A DNA stretch of 13,585 nt from Planctomycetota bacterium (GCA_011524785.1 WTJQ01000145.1:1-13585); one strand, 5' to 3'. Counted from the first letter of the stretch, positions 1 through 8,103 are shown. Notes: generated by a model from the letters alone, not told the origin. A program made the numbers and translations.

Positions 1-137
1 ATGAATACGAGTATGAACGGGGTCGATCGATCGGCGGGCGGCGACGCGGGGGCGATCCACGGCCGACTCCGGGGCCGCCGGCTGAAGCGGGGCCGATCCT
101 CCGGAGAAATCGCGCAGCTCGCCGCTGGCCAAGAGGA
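1..137. other. Non-coding left edge, no gene seen
   Basis: No convincing gene is visible. Plus frame 1 is open through here but encodes arginine- and glycine-rich, low-complexity text with no family resemblance and simply continues out of frame through the following genes. Plus frames 2 and 3 close soon. On the minus strand this stretch lies beyond the hairpin at 138-168, so it may be upstream or downstream flank of a gene outside the window. Confidence 0.5.
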
Positions 138-168
138 AGGCCCCTCACCGCTGCGCGGTGAGGGGCCT
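138..168 (-). terminator. Strong hairpin, likely terminator of the minus-strand small gene
   Basis: A perfect inverted repeat pairs AGGCCCCTCACCG (138-150) with CGGTGAGGGGCCT (156-168). C151 and G155 extend the stem to 14 bp, leaving a three-base loop. Read on the minus strand the hairpin lies about 40 nt past the stop codon at 209 and is followed by TCCTCTTGG, a weak pyrimidine/T-rich tail. This fits a GC-rich intrinsic terminator for the 209-418 gene. It could also act on transcription entering from the left. Confidence 0.7.
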
Positions 169-208
169 GGGATCCGCGAGGGGGCAGCGGATGTTCGGGA
201 CGACGCGG

Positions 209-418
209 TCAGTCCTGCGCGTCGTGGTAGGGCTCGGCCTCGTGCTCCTGCTCCTGGGGCTCGCCCACGTTGGTGTGGGGCATGCGGGTCAGGTCGACCC
301 AGACGAGCGAGCGGGTCTCGGGGAAGAGCAGGAGGACCCAGGGCGTGTCGTGGAGGACCACGCGCCCGGCACCCGGCTCGGGGACGTCGAGATCGAAGGG
401 ATCGGGGAAGGGAGTCAT
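209..418 (-). CDS. Small acidic hypothetical protein (69 aa)
   Basis: I do not recognise this 69-residue protein. Support for it being real comes from codon use: nearly every third position is G or C, matching the neighbouring real genes. In-frame sequence upstream of the ATG at 416-418 loses that bias (TTT, GCT, CCT, CAA and GAA appear) and offers no other ATG, which supports this start. The protein begins MTPFPDPFDLDVPEP, has a hydrophobic beta-like centre (VVLHDTPWVLLLFPE, residues about 20-34) and a SLVWVDLTRM segment. It ends in a very acidic, Gln/His-rich tail from about residue 52. There is no signal peptide or membrane helix. No good Shine-Dalgarno is seen. A strong hairpin follows 40 nt downstream, so it looks like a monocistronic unit divergent from acs. 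An overlapping plus-strand frame (158-559) has a hydrophobic stretch but poor codon bias and is rejected. Confidence 0.6.
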   Translation of the reverse strand: MTPFPDPFDLDVPEPGAGRVVLHDTPWVLLLFPETRSLVWVDLTRMPHTNVGEPQEQEHEAEPYHDAQD

Positions 419-766
419 GGGAGCGCCTCGCCGGCGAGTCCATCCATCGGCCGCCAGTTCGCCGGCTTGCCCGTGTTCCGTCCGGATTTGTGGGGCCCCA
501 GGAGGCCGCTCGAAAGCCTTGGGAAAGTCGTCCAGACGGCCCGCGTGCAGGACGAATGAGGCCCGCCTGGGCAGAGATGGGGCTTCCTGAGCGGGGACCT
601 GCGGCCCTCTCTGGAGGTGGCGCGTCGCACGGTCGCGTCGGGCGCGGGTTCGTCGGCGACTGGCGCTGGCTCTGGCGGGCCCTGCGGGGCACTTCGGGCG
701 CCCCCTCGGGTCGTGGAGGCGCGGCAGTAGACTGGCTTCGGCGCGATCCCCAGAGCGCCTTCCCCC
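419..766. other. Divergent intergenic region (348 bp) between small gene and acs
   Basis: No gene is supported here. Open frames crossing it have unbiased third positions and no recognisable protein. It must hold the promoter of the minus-strand small gene and that of acs. No repeat, tRNA or clear riboswitch was seen by eye. Only a possible -10 box near the right end is listed separately. Confidence 0.5.
728..733 (+). promoter_or_regulatory. Candidate -10 box for the acs operon
   Basis: TAGACT at 728-733 sits 33 nt before the acs ATG in otherwise very GC-rich sequence. A similar box (TAGTCT) lies before the sugar transferase gene at 8886-8891. No convincing -35 element is visible at 16-18 bp upstream, so this is a weak call. 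Confidence 0.3.
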
Positions 767-2719
767 ATGAGCCAGCGCATCGAGAACGTCCTCCAGGAGG
801 ACCGTCGCTTCCCCCCGTCCGAGGAGTTCCGCGCCGCCGCCCGGGTCGGCTCCGAGGAGGAGTACCGGCGCCTCCACCAGCGCTCGGTGGAGGACCCCGA
901 GGGCTTCTGGGCCGAGGTGGCCCGAGAGCTGCCCTGGATCCAGCCCTTCGAGACGGTGCTGGACTGGAGCGAGGCTCCGCGTGCGCGGTGGTTCCCCGAC
1001 GGGAAGCTGAACGCCTCCGCCGTGTGCCTGGACCAGCACGCCGACGGGGAGCGTGCGGGCAAGATCGCGATCCACTGGGAGGGGGAGCCCGGGGACACCC
1101 GCTCCTTCACCTATCGGGAGCTGCGGGACGAGGTGGCGCGCTTCGCCAACGTGCTGAAGGCCCGCGGGATCGGCAAGGGGGACCGGGTGGCCATCTACAT
1201 GCCCATGATCCCCGAGCTCGCCATGGCCGTCCTGGCCTGCGCCCGCATCGGCGCGATCCACTCCGTGGTGTTCGGCGGGTTCAGCGCCCAGGCCCTGCGG
1301 GATCGGATCGAGGACGGGGACTGCTGCGCGGTGATCTGCGCGGACGGAGGCTGGCGCCGGGGCAAGGTCCTGCCCCTCAAGCCCGAGGTCGATGCGGCCT
1401 GCGAGGGGATCGCGAGCGTGCACACGGTCCTGACCGTGCGCCGCACCGAGAACGAGGTGGGCTGGACGGAGGGCCGCGACGTCTGGCTCCACGAGGCCCT
1501 CGAGGGCGTCACGGCCGACTGCCCGCCGGAGCCCATGGGGGCGGAGGACACCCTCTTCCTGCTCTACACCTCCGGCTCCACCGGCAAGCCCAAGGGGATC
1601 ATGCACACCACCGGCGGCTACATGGTGGGTGCCTACCTCTCGACGCGAATGGTCTTCGACCTGCGCGAGGACGACGTCTACTGGTGCACCGCGGACGTGG
1701 GGTGGATCACGGGCCACAGCTACATCGTCTACGGCCCGCTGGCGAACGGCGCGACCCAGGTCATGTACGAGGGCGCGCCCAACGCGCCCGCAGAGGATCG
1801 CTTCTGGGACCTGTGCGAGCGCTACGGCGTGACGGTCTTCTACACGGCCCCGACGGCGATCCGCGCCTTCATGAAGTGGGGCGACGAGCACGTCGAGAAG
1901 CACGACCTCTCGAAGCTGCGCCTGCTCGGCACCGTGGGCGAGCCCATCAACCCCGAGGCCTGGACCTGGTACCGCCGCGTGGTCGGCGGCGACCGCTGCC
2001 CGATCGTGGACACCTGGTGGCAGACCGAGACCGGCGGGATCATGATCACGCCGCTGCCCGGCTGCACCGACACCAAGCCCGGCTCGGCCACCCGGCCGTT
2101 CTTCGGCGTGGACGCGGCCATCCTCGACGAGGAGGGCAACGAGCTCGGCGCCAACGAGGGGGGCTTCCTCGCGATCCGCAAGCCCTGGCCCTCGATGCTG
2201 CGCGGCATCTGGGGGGACGAGCAGCGCTTCAAGGACACCTACTGGTCGAAGTGGACCGACGGCTGGACCTACTTCCCGGGCGACGGCGCCCGGCGCGACG
2301 AGGACGGGTTCTACTGGATCCTCGGCCGCGTGGACGACGTCATCAACGTGAGCGGTCACCGCCTCTCGACGATGGAGATCGAGAGCTCGCTGGTGGCCCA
2401 CGACGCCGTGGTCGAGGCCGCCGTTGTGGGGCGCCCGGACGACCTGACCGGCGAGGCCATCGTGGCCTTCGTCACGACCGGAGGCGGAGTGGAGCCGGGC
2501 GACGCGCTGCGGCAGGGCCTGCTCGAGCACGTGGCCACCGAGATCGGCAAGCTGGCCCGCCCCGCGGAGATCCGCTTCACGGACGTGCTGCCCAAGACTC
2601 GTTCGGGCAAGATCATGAGGCGCCTGCTGCGGGACATCGCCGCCGGGCGCGAGTCCAGCCAGGACATGTCGACCATCGAGGACGCCGGGGTGCTGGAGCG
2701 CCTCCGCAAGGGAGAGTGA
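767..2719 (+). CDS. acs: Acetyl-CoA synthetase (AMP-forming)
   Basis: This 650-aa protein activates acetate with ATP to acetyl-AMP and then acetyl-CoA, in the cytoplasm. Length and motifs match the Acs family closely. The N-terminal segment with FPPSEEF is the family's normal start, which supports the ATG at 767 although no Shine-Dalgarno precedes it. The ATP/AMP-binding loop [10 protein letters not shown] is at residues 268-277 and WWQTETGG starts at 417. The C-terminal [11 protein letters not shown] motif places the catalytic lysine at K615, equivalent to K609 of the Salmonella enzyme. In that family, acetylation of this lysine switches the enzyme off. Acs is the first gene of a tight run: its stop is 2 nt before the next ATG, and the next gene's ribosome-binding site lies in its last codons. 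No truncation or frameshift is seen. Propionyl-CoA synthetase is a less likely alternative; the close Acs motif fit and length favour acetate. Confidence 0.96.
   Translation: MSQRIENVLQEDRRFPPSEEFRAAARVGSEEEYRRLHQRSVEDPEGFWAEVARELPWIQPFETVLDWSEAPRARWFPDGKLNASAVCLDQHADGERAGKIAIHWEGEPGDTRSFTYRELRDEVARFANVLKARGIGKGDRVAIYMPMIPELAMAVLACARIGAIHSVVFGGFSAQALRDRIEDGDCCAVICADGGWRRGKVLPLKPEVDAACEGIASVHTVLTVRRTENEVGWTEGRDVWLHEALEGVTADCPPEPMGAEDTLFLLYTSGSTGKPKGIMHTTGGYMVGAYLSTRMVFDLREDDVYWCTADVGWITGHSYIVYGPLANGATQVMYEGAPNAPAEDRFWDLCERYGVTVFYTAPTAIRAFMKWGDEHVEKHDLSKLRLLGTVGEPINPEAWTWYRRVVGGDRCPIVDTWWQTETGGIMITPLPGCTDTKPGSATRPFFGVDAAILDEEGNELGANEGGFLAIRKPWPSMLRGIWGDEQRFKDTYWSKWTDGWTYFPGDGARRDEDGFYWILGRVDDVINVSGHRLSTMEIESSLVAHDAVVEAAVVGRPDDLTGEAIVAFVTTGGGVEPGDALRQGLLEHVATEIGKLARPAEIRFTDVLPKTRSGKIMRRLLRDIAAGRESSQDMSTIEDAGVLERLRKGE
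2708..2714 (+). promoter_or_regulatory. Ribosome-binding site inside the end of acs
   Basis: AAGGGAG lies within the last codons of acs, 7 nt before the ATG at 2722. It fixes the start of the cytochrome gene and implies translational coupling to acs. Confidence 0.7.
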
Positions 2720-2721
2720 TC

Positions 2722-5574
2722 ATGACGACGACCCTGCACCTTCTGCTGCTCACCCTCGCGCCGCACGCGGGGGAGGACCTCGGCGCGGCCGCCGTTCACC
2801 TGCCCCTCGGCGAGCGGCTGATCGGCGAGCGCCAGTGCAACGCGTGCCACGCGGCCGACGAGGCCGCCCTGGCGATGCTCGTGCCGAAGCTCGCTCCGAC
2901 CCTGGACGGCGTGGGCGCCCGCGTGGCGCCCGGCTGGGTCGAGGCCTTCCTGCTCGATCCCCACGCCGAGCGCCCCGGGACGACCATGCCCGACCAGCTG
3001 GCCTCCCTGCCCGAGGCCGAGCGGGGCACCGCCGCGCGCGAGCTCGCCCACTTCCTCGCCCAGGTCGACGGGCCTTTCCACGGCGAGGCGCGGGGCACCA
3101 GCTGGGGCGAGCTCGAGCGGGGCCGTCGACTCTTCCACTCCTCCGGCTGCGTGGCCTGCCATGCTCCCCAGGAGGAGCCCTGGGAGCTCGAGCTCTCCCT
3201 CCAGGAGGCCGAGGCCCAGCGCGCGGAGGAGTCCGGGGACGAGGAGCCCCTGCCGTTCGAGGGCGTCATCCCCGACGGGACCCTGAAGCCGCGGGACCTG
3301 CCCCTCGACCACCTGGCGGCCAAGACCGAGCGCGACGCCCTGGCAGCCTTCCTGCTGGACCCGCTCGCGGTGCGGCCCTCGGGGCACATGCCGAACATGG
3401 AGCTCGCGGACGACGAGGCGCAGGCGATCGCCTCGTACCTGCTGCGGGCGCAGCTCGTGACCGAGCCGGCCCCGACCGCCGGCCTGCGCGTCGATGTCCT
3501 GCATGGGGGCTTCGCGGGCCGCGAGGACCTCAACGGCATCGAGGCGGCGGAGCAGACGATCTCGGCGCAGGTCGACCTGTCCGCGACCAGCCGCCGCGAG
3601 GCCGTGGGCCTGCGCTTCACCGGCTCCATCGAGGTCCCCGCGGACGGGGACTGGACCTTCTGGACCGCGAGCGACGACGGCTCCTGGCTCTGGATCGACG
3701 GGGAGCGCATCGTCGACAACGGGGGGACGCACCCGACCCGCGAGCGAGAGGGCACCGTCCAGCTGACCGCCGGCAAGCACGCCTTCGAGGTGCACTTCTA
3801 CGAGCAGGGCGGCGGCGAGTCCCTCAAGGCCGAGTGGAGGGGACCTGGCGTCGAGCGGCAGGTGATCCCCGCGGAGGTCTTCAGTCACCAGGGGCTCGGC
3901 CTGCAGGGTCCGCCCACCATGGAGCCGGATCCGGAGACCGCCCAGCGCGGGGCTCGCCGGTTCCAGGCGCTGGGCTGCATGGTCTGCCACCGACTGGACC
4001 CGCGCATGCCGCTGCTGCCCGGGACCAAGGGGAACGCGACCCTGGCGGAGCTGGCCTCGAATGCCGGCGGCAGCGGCTGCATCACCCCGGCCGACGGGCA
4101 GCGGCCGCGCTGGCCCCTCGAGCCCGCCCAGCTCGAGGCGGTGCGCGCGAGCCTCGCGACCCTTGCCCAGCCAGCCCCCGAGCTGAGCGCCGGGGAGGCG
4201 TCGGCCCGCCACCTCGAGCGGATGGGCTGCGCCTACTGCCACCGTCGCGACGGCGCGGGTGGCGTGCACCCCCTGAACCGGGACTACTACCTGGCGGCCG
4301 AGGGCGCGGACCTCGGGGACGAGGGGCGCATCCCGCCGCACCTCGACGGCGTCGGCTCCAAGCTGCGCCAAGAGGCCATCACCGCCGCGCTCGTGGAGGG
4401 GGCGCGCGTGCGCCCCTACATGACCGCACGCATGCCGCAGTTCGGCGACGAGAACGTCGGCTGGATGGCGGGGGCCTTCCACGAGGCCGACCCCGAGCTG
4501 ACCTGGGAGCGCACCCTCGCGGATGGCGCTCACCTGATGCAGGGGCTGCGCCTGATCGGGACGGAGGGCGGCCTGGGCTGCATCCAGTGCCACGACTTCG
4601 CCGGGACCCCGTCGCTCGGGATCCGCGCGGTCGACCTCTCCACGGTCGCGCGGCGCATTCGCCCGGGGTGGTTCCACCAGCTCCTGAAGAGCCCGGGCTC
4701 GGTGAACATGAACACGCGCATGGCGGAGCTCTGGACCGACGGGCGCTCGCCGGTCACCGCGCTCTACGAGGGCGACCCGGAGCCGCAGATCGAGGCGATC
4801 TGGCAGGTGCTGCAGCTCGGTGAGGGCATGCCACCGCCGCCGGGCCTCAACTCACCCGAGGCCGCCTTCGAGCTGTCGCCCATCAACGAGGTGATCACCT
4901 GCGGCGTGTTCTGGGGCGGGCTGAGCCCGCGGACCCTCGCAGTCGGCTTCCCCGAGCTCGTCCACTACGCCTACGACATGCAGGAGAGCCGCCTCGGCGC
5001 CCTGTGGAAGGGGCGCTTCTTCAACGCGCGCGGCACCTGGCAGGGACGCGCGGGGTCGCTCGAGGGCCCCGCCGGGAGCCAGGTCGTGAGCCTGCCGGAG
5101 GGCATGCTGCTGGCCCGCCTGCCGGACGCTTCGGCGGCCTGGCCCGCCGCCACCGGGCGCGAGGCCGGGGTCCGCGCGCGCGGCCGGCGTCAGGCGCTCG
5201 GGGAGGCCCCCGAGTTCCACTCCTCGCTGGGGGAGCTCGACATCCACGAGACGCTCACGCCCATCGCGCGGGACGGCCGCACCGGGTTCCTGCGCGAGAT
5301 CGCGCTGAGCTCGAAGGACGCCACTGCGGTCGAGGACGTGGTCGCACGCCTCCTGACCGGCGAGCAGGCCGTGCAGGTCGCCGAAGGCCACTACCGGGTC
5401 CAGCAGGGGGAGCGTGAGGTCCACCTCGTCCTCGTACCCACCTCCGATGCCCGCGGCCCGGCCGTGGGCCTCGAGCAGGGCGAGGTCCGCCTGCCCGTCC
5501 AGTTCTCCTCCGAGCCGGTCTTCGGCGGCGGAGAGGTCCACTTCGCAACCCTGGCCGTGGAGGTCACCTGGTGA
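2722..5574 (+). CDS. Exported pentahaem c-type cytochrome with PA14 domain
   Basis: This 950-aa protein starts with a short hydrophobic, signal-like segment (MTTTLHLLLLTLAPHA), so it should act outside the cytoplasmic membrane. Five CxxCH haem-attachment motifs are present: CNACH at residue 39, CVACH at 143, CMVCH at 419, CAYCH at 503 and CIQCH at 620. Likely distal methionine ligands follow four of them (M89, M223, M571, M667), mostly in an RP...MP setting. The third haem has no obvious Met loop and is followed instead by GSGCITP (C453). A PA14 domain, a fold often tied to carbohydrate binding, fills about residues 255-390 between haems two and three. The last 250 residues, starting near INEVITCGVFWGGLSPRT, are a haem-free domain that resembles one seen in planctomycete cytochromes (possibly DUF6797; from memory). 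It lies 2 nt after acs and shares 1 nt with the next gene. It probably accepts electrons from the beta-propeller partner; the substrate is unknown. Confidence 0.88.
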   Translation: MTTTLHLLLLTLAPHAGEDLGAAAVHLPLGERLIGERQCNACHAADEAALAMLVPKLAPTLDGVGARVAPGWVEAFLLDPHAERPGTTMPDQLASLPEAERGTAARELAHFLAQVDGPFHGEARGTSWGELERGRRLFHSSGCVACHAPQEEPWELELSLQEAEAQRAEESGDEEPLPFEGVIPDGTLKPRDLPLDHLAAKTERDALAAFLLDPLAVRPSGHMPNMELADDEAQAIASYLLRAQLVTEPAPTAGLRVDVLHGGFAGREDLNGIEAAEQTISAQVDLSATSRREAVGLRFTGSIEVPADGDWTFWTASDDGSWLWIDGERIVDNGGTHPTREREGTVQLTAGKHAFEVHFYEQGGGESLKAEWRGPGVERQVIPAEVFSHQGLGLQGPPTMEPDPETAQRGARRFQALGCMVCHRLDPRMPLLPGTKGNATLAELASNAGGSGCITPADGQRPRWPLEPAQLEAVRASLATLAQPAPELSAGEASARHLERMGCAYCHRRDGAGGVHPLNRDYYLAAEGADLGDEGRIPPHLDGVGSKLRQEAITAALVEGARVRPYMTARMPQFGDENVGWMAGAFHEADPELTWERTLADGAHLMQGLRLIGTEGGLGCIQCHDFAGTPSLGIRAVDLSTVARRIRPGWFHQLLKSPGSVNMNTRMAELWTDGRSPVTALYEGDPEPQIEAIWQVLQLGEGMPPPPGLNSPEAAFELSPINEVITCGVFWGGLSPRTLAVGFPELVHYAYDMQESRLGALWKGRFFNARGTWQGRAGSLEGPAGSQVVSLPEGMLLARLPDASAAWPAATGREAGVRARGRRQALGEAPEFHSSLGELDIHETLTPIARDGRTGFLREIALSSKDATAVEDVVARLLTGEQAVQVAEGHYRVQQGEREVHLVLVPTSDARGPAVGLEQGEVRLPVQFSSEPVFGGGEVHFATLAVEVTW
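5559..5563 (+). promoter_or_regulatory. Ribosome-binding site before the dehydrogenase-like gene
   Basis: GGAGG at 5559-5563 is 10 nt before ATG 5574 and 7 nt before an in-frame GTG at 5571. Either start is possible, and they differ by one residue. The site lies inside the cytochrome gene's 3' end, consistent with coupled translation. Confidence 0.6.
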
Positions 5575-7025
5575 TGCTGCTCCCCCTGTTGCTCGCTGCG
5601 GCTGCGCCGCTCGCGCAGTCACCTGACGGCGCCGAGTGGGCGCTCCAGACCCTGCCCCTCCCCGAGGGGGGCGTGATCGAGGTCAGTGCCCTGACCATGT
5701 GGCGCGAGGACGTGGTCCTGCTGGCTACCCGGCGGGGCGAGGTCTGGTCCGTGTCAGGCGTGTTCGACGAGGACCCGATGGACTGCACCTGGCGCAAGCT
5801 CATGGAGGGCCTCCAGGAGCCCCTGGGCGTGCTGGTCGAGGACGACCGGAGCGTCCTGATGGTGCAGCGCGGGGAGCTCAGCCGCCTCATCGACGAGGAC
5901 GGCGACGGGGCCTTCGACCTGGTCGAGACCGTGTGCGACGACTGGTACGTCGGCGGCAACTACCACGAGTACAACTTCGGGCCGGTGCGCGGCGGGGACG
6001 GGGACCTCTGGCTCACCACGAACCGCGCCTTCGGCGGCCAGCCCTTCGGGGCGCCCAAGTGGCGCGGGTTCGCCCTGCGCATCGACGCCGAGGGCAACAT
6101 GCACCCCGAGTGCTCCGGGCTGCGCTCGCCGGCCGGGGTGAACGCCGCGCCCTGGGGCGACCTCTTCTACACCGACAACCAGGGTGAGTGGTGCGGGGCC
6201 AGCAAGCTGAGCCACCTCGTGCCGGGCTCCTTCCACGGCCACCCGTTCGGCATCGAGTCCTGCAACGACGAGCTGTGGCCCTACCCGCACCCTGGCCAGC
6301 CGCCGAACCGGGTGCTGATGCCGAAGGTCGCGGAGGACCTGCCGCACTTCCAGCTCCCCGCGGTGTGGTTCCCCTACGACGAGATGGGCCGCTCCCCGGC
6401 CGGCTTCGTCTGGGACCAGACCGGCGGACGCTTCGGCCCCTACGAGGGGCAGGTGTTCGTGGTCGACCAGTTCGCGGCCGAGGTGCTGCGCGTCTGCCTC
6501 GAGGAGGTCGACGGACACTGGCAGGGCGCCTGCATCCCCTTCCGGAAGGGCCTCTCGTGCGGCGCGATCCGCTGCTGCTGGGGGCCCGACGGCTCCCTGC
6601 TCATCGGGGAGACCGACCGCGGGTGGGCCAGCAAGGGCAGCGAGACCTTCGGGCTCGAGCGCCTGTCCTGGACCGGCGAGAACCCGTTCGAGATCCACAC
6701 GGTGAGCGCCCGCCCGGACGGGTTCCATCTGTCGTTCACGCAGGAGCTGGCCCCCGGCGCGGGGGAGGACCCCGCGGCCTGGTCGGTGGAGAGCTACACC
6801 TACATGCTGCACTCCGACTACGGGAGTCCCGAGGTCGACCGGGCGACCCTCGCCGTGACCGGCGTGGAGCGCGATGCGGACGGCAAGGGCCTGACCGTGC
6901 ACATGGATGGGCTCCGCTCCGGCTACGTGCACGAGCTACGCCCCAGCGGGATCCAGAGCGCGAGCGGGACCGACCTCGCCAACGCACGCGCCTACTACAC
7001 GCTGGTGCGGATCCCCAAGGACTGA
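5574..7025 (+). CDS. Exported beta-propeller, membrane-bound dehydrogenase-like protein
   Basis: The protein has 483 aa from the ATG at 5574, which overlaps the previous TGA by one base; GTG at 5571 would add one residue. The N-terminus MLLPLLLAAAAPLAQS is a signal peptide. The body has the repeated blade-like pattern of the soluble sugar/sorbosone dehydrogenase-type propellers known in planctomycetes as putative membrane-bound dehydrogenases. Visible signatures are GGVIEVSALTMW near the start, EPLGVLVEDDRSVLMVQRGE, GGNYHEYNFGPVRGGDGDLW, GPYEGQVFVVDQF, and a terminal AYYTLVRIP. Ten cysteines, including an LSCGAIRCCWG cluster, fit a disulphide-containing exported protein. No CxxCH is present, so any electrons would need a separate acceptor; the adjacent pentahaem cytochrome is the obvious partner. 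The cofactor (PQQ or none) and substrate cannot be read from the sequence. A structural, non-catalytic propeller remains possible. It appears to be the last gene of the acs operon. Confidence 0.75.
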   Translation: MLLPLLLAAAAPLAQSPDGAEWALQTLPLPEGGVIEVSALTMWREDVVLLATRRGEVWSVSGVFDEDPMDCTWRKLMEGLQEPLGVLVEDDRSVLMVQRGELSRLIDEDGDGAFDLVETVCDDWYVGGNYHEYNFGPVRGGDGDLWLTTNRAFGGQPFGAPKWRGFALRIDAEGNMHPECSGLRSPAGVNAAPWGDLFYTDNQGEWCGASKLSHLVPGSFHGHPFGIESCNDELWPYPHPGQPPNRVLMPKVAEDLPHFQLPAVWFPYDEMGRSPAGFVWDQTGGRFGPYEGQVFVVDQFAAEVLRVCLEEVDGHWQGACIPFRKGLSCGAIRCCWGPDGSLLIGETDRGWASKGSETFGLERLSWTGENPFEIHTVSARPDGFHLSFTQELAPGAGEDPAAWSVESYTYMLHSDYGSPEVDRATLAVTGVERDADGKGLTVHMDGLRSGYVHELRPSGIQSASGTDLANARAYYTLVRIPKD

Positions 7026-7071
7026 GGCGTCCCGGCGAGTCGCTCCCGGCGGCACGCTGACGCTTCGCGAT

Positions 7072-7109
7072 GAGCGGCGGTCCCTCCCTCGCGGGACGGG
7101 TCGCCGCTC
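7072..7109. terminator. Nested hairpin in convergent gap
   Basis: The outer stem pairs GAGCGGCG (7072-7079) with CGCCGCTC (7102-7109). The inner stem pairs GTCCC (7080-7084) with GGGAC (7093-7097), leaving GGGT (7098-7101) as a bulge. It lies between the plus-strand stop at 7025 and the minus-strand stop at 7114, so it could end both transcripts. There is no T-tract on either side, so it would be non-canonical. Confidence 0.5.
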
Positions 7110-7113
7110 GGCT

Positions 7114-8088
7114 TCAGACGCCGCCGGTGCCGAGGCTCGTGGCCTGGCCGCTGCCGCGGTCCTCGCGCCACCAGTCGCCCGCGGCGACCTCTCGGATGCC
7201 CTCGGTGAACGGGCGCGGCTGCCAACCGAGCTCCTCCTGGGCAGGGCGGATGTCGTGCTCGTGGTGGAGCGAGAAGTAGCCCGCTCCCCTGCGCTGCTTG
7301 GTCATGTCCTTGAACAGCTGCAGGAAGGTGATCGCGCGCTCGACCCAGCGACGCGGGACGTTGCGGCGCTTGACGCCGCCGCCCGTCACCTCGATCACGG
7401 TGTCCACGAAGTCGTTGAACGAGATCCCGAACGGGCCCGCGATCTCGAAGACGCGGTAGTCCTCCTGCCCGCGCTCGTAGCCGAAGAAGCGGACCACGGC
7501 GTCGATGAGGTCGTCGACGTGCACGGGGTTGAGCTTCGAGAGCCCCTCGTGGGGAACCCAGTAGCTGCCCTTGGGGGCGGCGCAGCGGCGCAGCAGGGGC
7601 GCCGTGTGACGGTGGTCGCCCACGCCATAGACGAGGGTCGGACGGAAGCTGACCCAGGGGAACTCGGAGCCGCGGAAGATCTTCTCCTGGACGCGCTTGG
7701 AGTCCCGGTAGTAGCTGTAGACGGGCACCCCGATCACGGCCGAGCTGATGATCACGAACTGCAGGTCCTGCGGCGTCGCGCTGTTGCGGGCCTCCGCCAT
7801 GAGGTGCTCGCTGCCGGTCACGTTGACCGCCTGCATCTGCTCCTCGGTGAAGTGGTCGTGGGCGCTCGCGAGGTGGACGCAGTAGCGCGCTCCGGCGAGG
7901 AAGCCCTCCAGCGAGCCGGCGTCCGTCAGGTCGCCCGTGTGGATCTGGAGACCCTCCCGGCCGTGGGCCTCGAGGGCGGTCTCGCGCCCGGGGCGGCAGA
8001 GGGCACGGACCTGATGCCCGTCGTCCAGCAGCCTCTTGATGAGGTACTGCCCGATGAACCCGGTTCCTCCTGTGATGGCGACCAGCAT
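7114..8088 (-). CDS. NAD-dependent epimerase/dehydratase (extended SDR)
   Basis: This 324-aa protein has the full layout of an extended short-chain dehydrogenase. The nucleotide-binding glycine motif GGTGFIG is at residues 7-13. D53 follows the third strand in HTGDLTD. LASAHDHF sits near 74-80, serines lie at 115-116, and the catalytic YxxxK is Y127/K131. A C-terminal substrate domain contains NPVHVDDLIDAV (from residue 187). GYFSLHHEHDI near 270-280 and a closing LGWQPRPFTEGIRE are typical of the NDUFA9/3-beta-HSD-like and sugar-epimerase branches. The likely substrate is an NDP-sugar or a sterol/isoprenoid-like molecule; the sequence does not decide. The frame stays open well upstream, but the family start MLVAITGGTGF places the ATG at 8086-8088. 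No Shine-Dalgarno is present. A TATCCT box 9 nt upstream suggests a leaderless or very short leader. The gene is divergent from the phosphorylase gene. Confidence 0.9.
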   Translation of the reverse strand: MLVAITGGTGFIGQYLIKRLLDDGHQVRALCRPGRETALEAHGREGLQIHTGDLTDAGSLEGFLAGARYCVHLASAHDHFTEEQMQAVNVTGSEHLMAEARNSATPQDLQFVIISSAVIGVPVYSYYRDSKRVQEKIFRGSEFPWVSFRPTLVYGVGDHRHTAPLLRRCAAPKGSYWVPHEGLSKLNPVHVDDLIDAVVRFFGYERGQEDYRVFEIAGPFGISFNDFVDTVIEVTGGGVKRRNVPRRWVERAITFLQLFKDMTKQRRGAGYFSLHHEHDIRPAQEELGWQPRPFTEGIREVAAGDWWREDRGSGQATSLGTGGV

Positions 8089-8097
8089 GGCGAGGGA

Positions 8098-8103
8098 AGG
8101 ATA
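8098..8103 (-). promoter_or_regulatory. Candidate -10 box of the epimerase gene
   Basis: Reading the minus strand, TATCCT occupies 8103 to 8098, with 9 nt before the ATG. A start site at the usual distance would fall at or just before the ATG, giving an almost leaderless transcript. This fits the absence of a Shine-Dalgarno. Confidence 0.35.

Noticed and set aside
158..559. Plus-strand 133-aa frame with a hydrophobic stretch that looks like a signal anchor
   Set aside because: Third positions lack the strong GC bias seen in the opposite-strand 209-418 frame, which it overlaps. The hydrophobic run is the antisense of that gene's acidic codons.
419..2530. Long minus-strand frame antisense to acs, in phase with the small gene
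   Set aside because: The translation is Val/Ala/His/Arg-rich low-complexity antisense text opposite a clearly recognised acs. Only its last 69 codons look coding.
1..2721. Plus frame 1 open without stop from the window start into the cytochrome gene, suggesting a giant protein
   Set aside because: Upstream of 2722 the translation is Arg/Gly/Pro-rich with no family match and runs out of frame through acs. The signal peptide and Shine-Dalgarno at 2722 mark the true start. Long false frames are expected at this GC content.
2356..4677. 773-aa minus-strand frame antisense to acs and the cytochrome
   Set aside because: Typical antisense shadow of a high-GC gene; no motifs, and the plus strand encodes haem motifs and PA14.
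5754..6932. 392-aa minus-strand frame antisense to the beta-propeller gene
   Set aside because: Antisense artefact; the plus strand has a signal peptide and family signatures.
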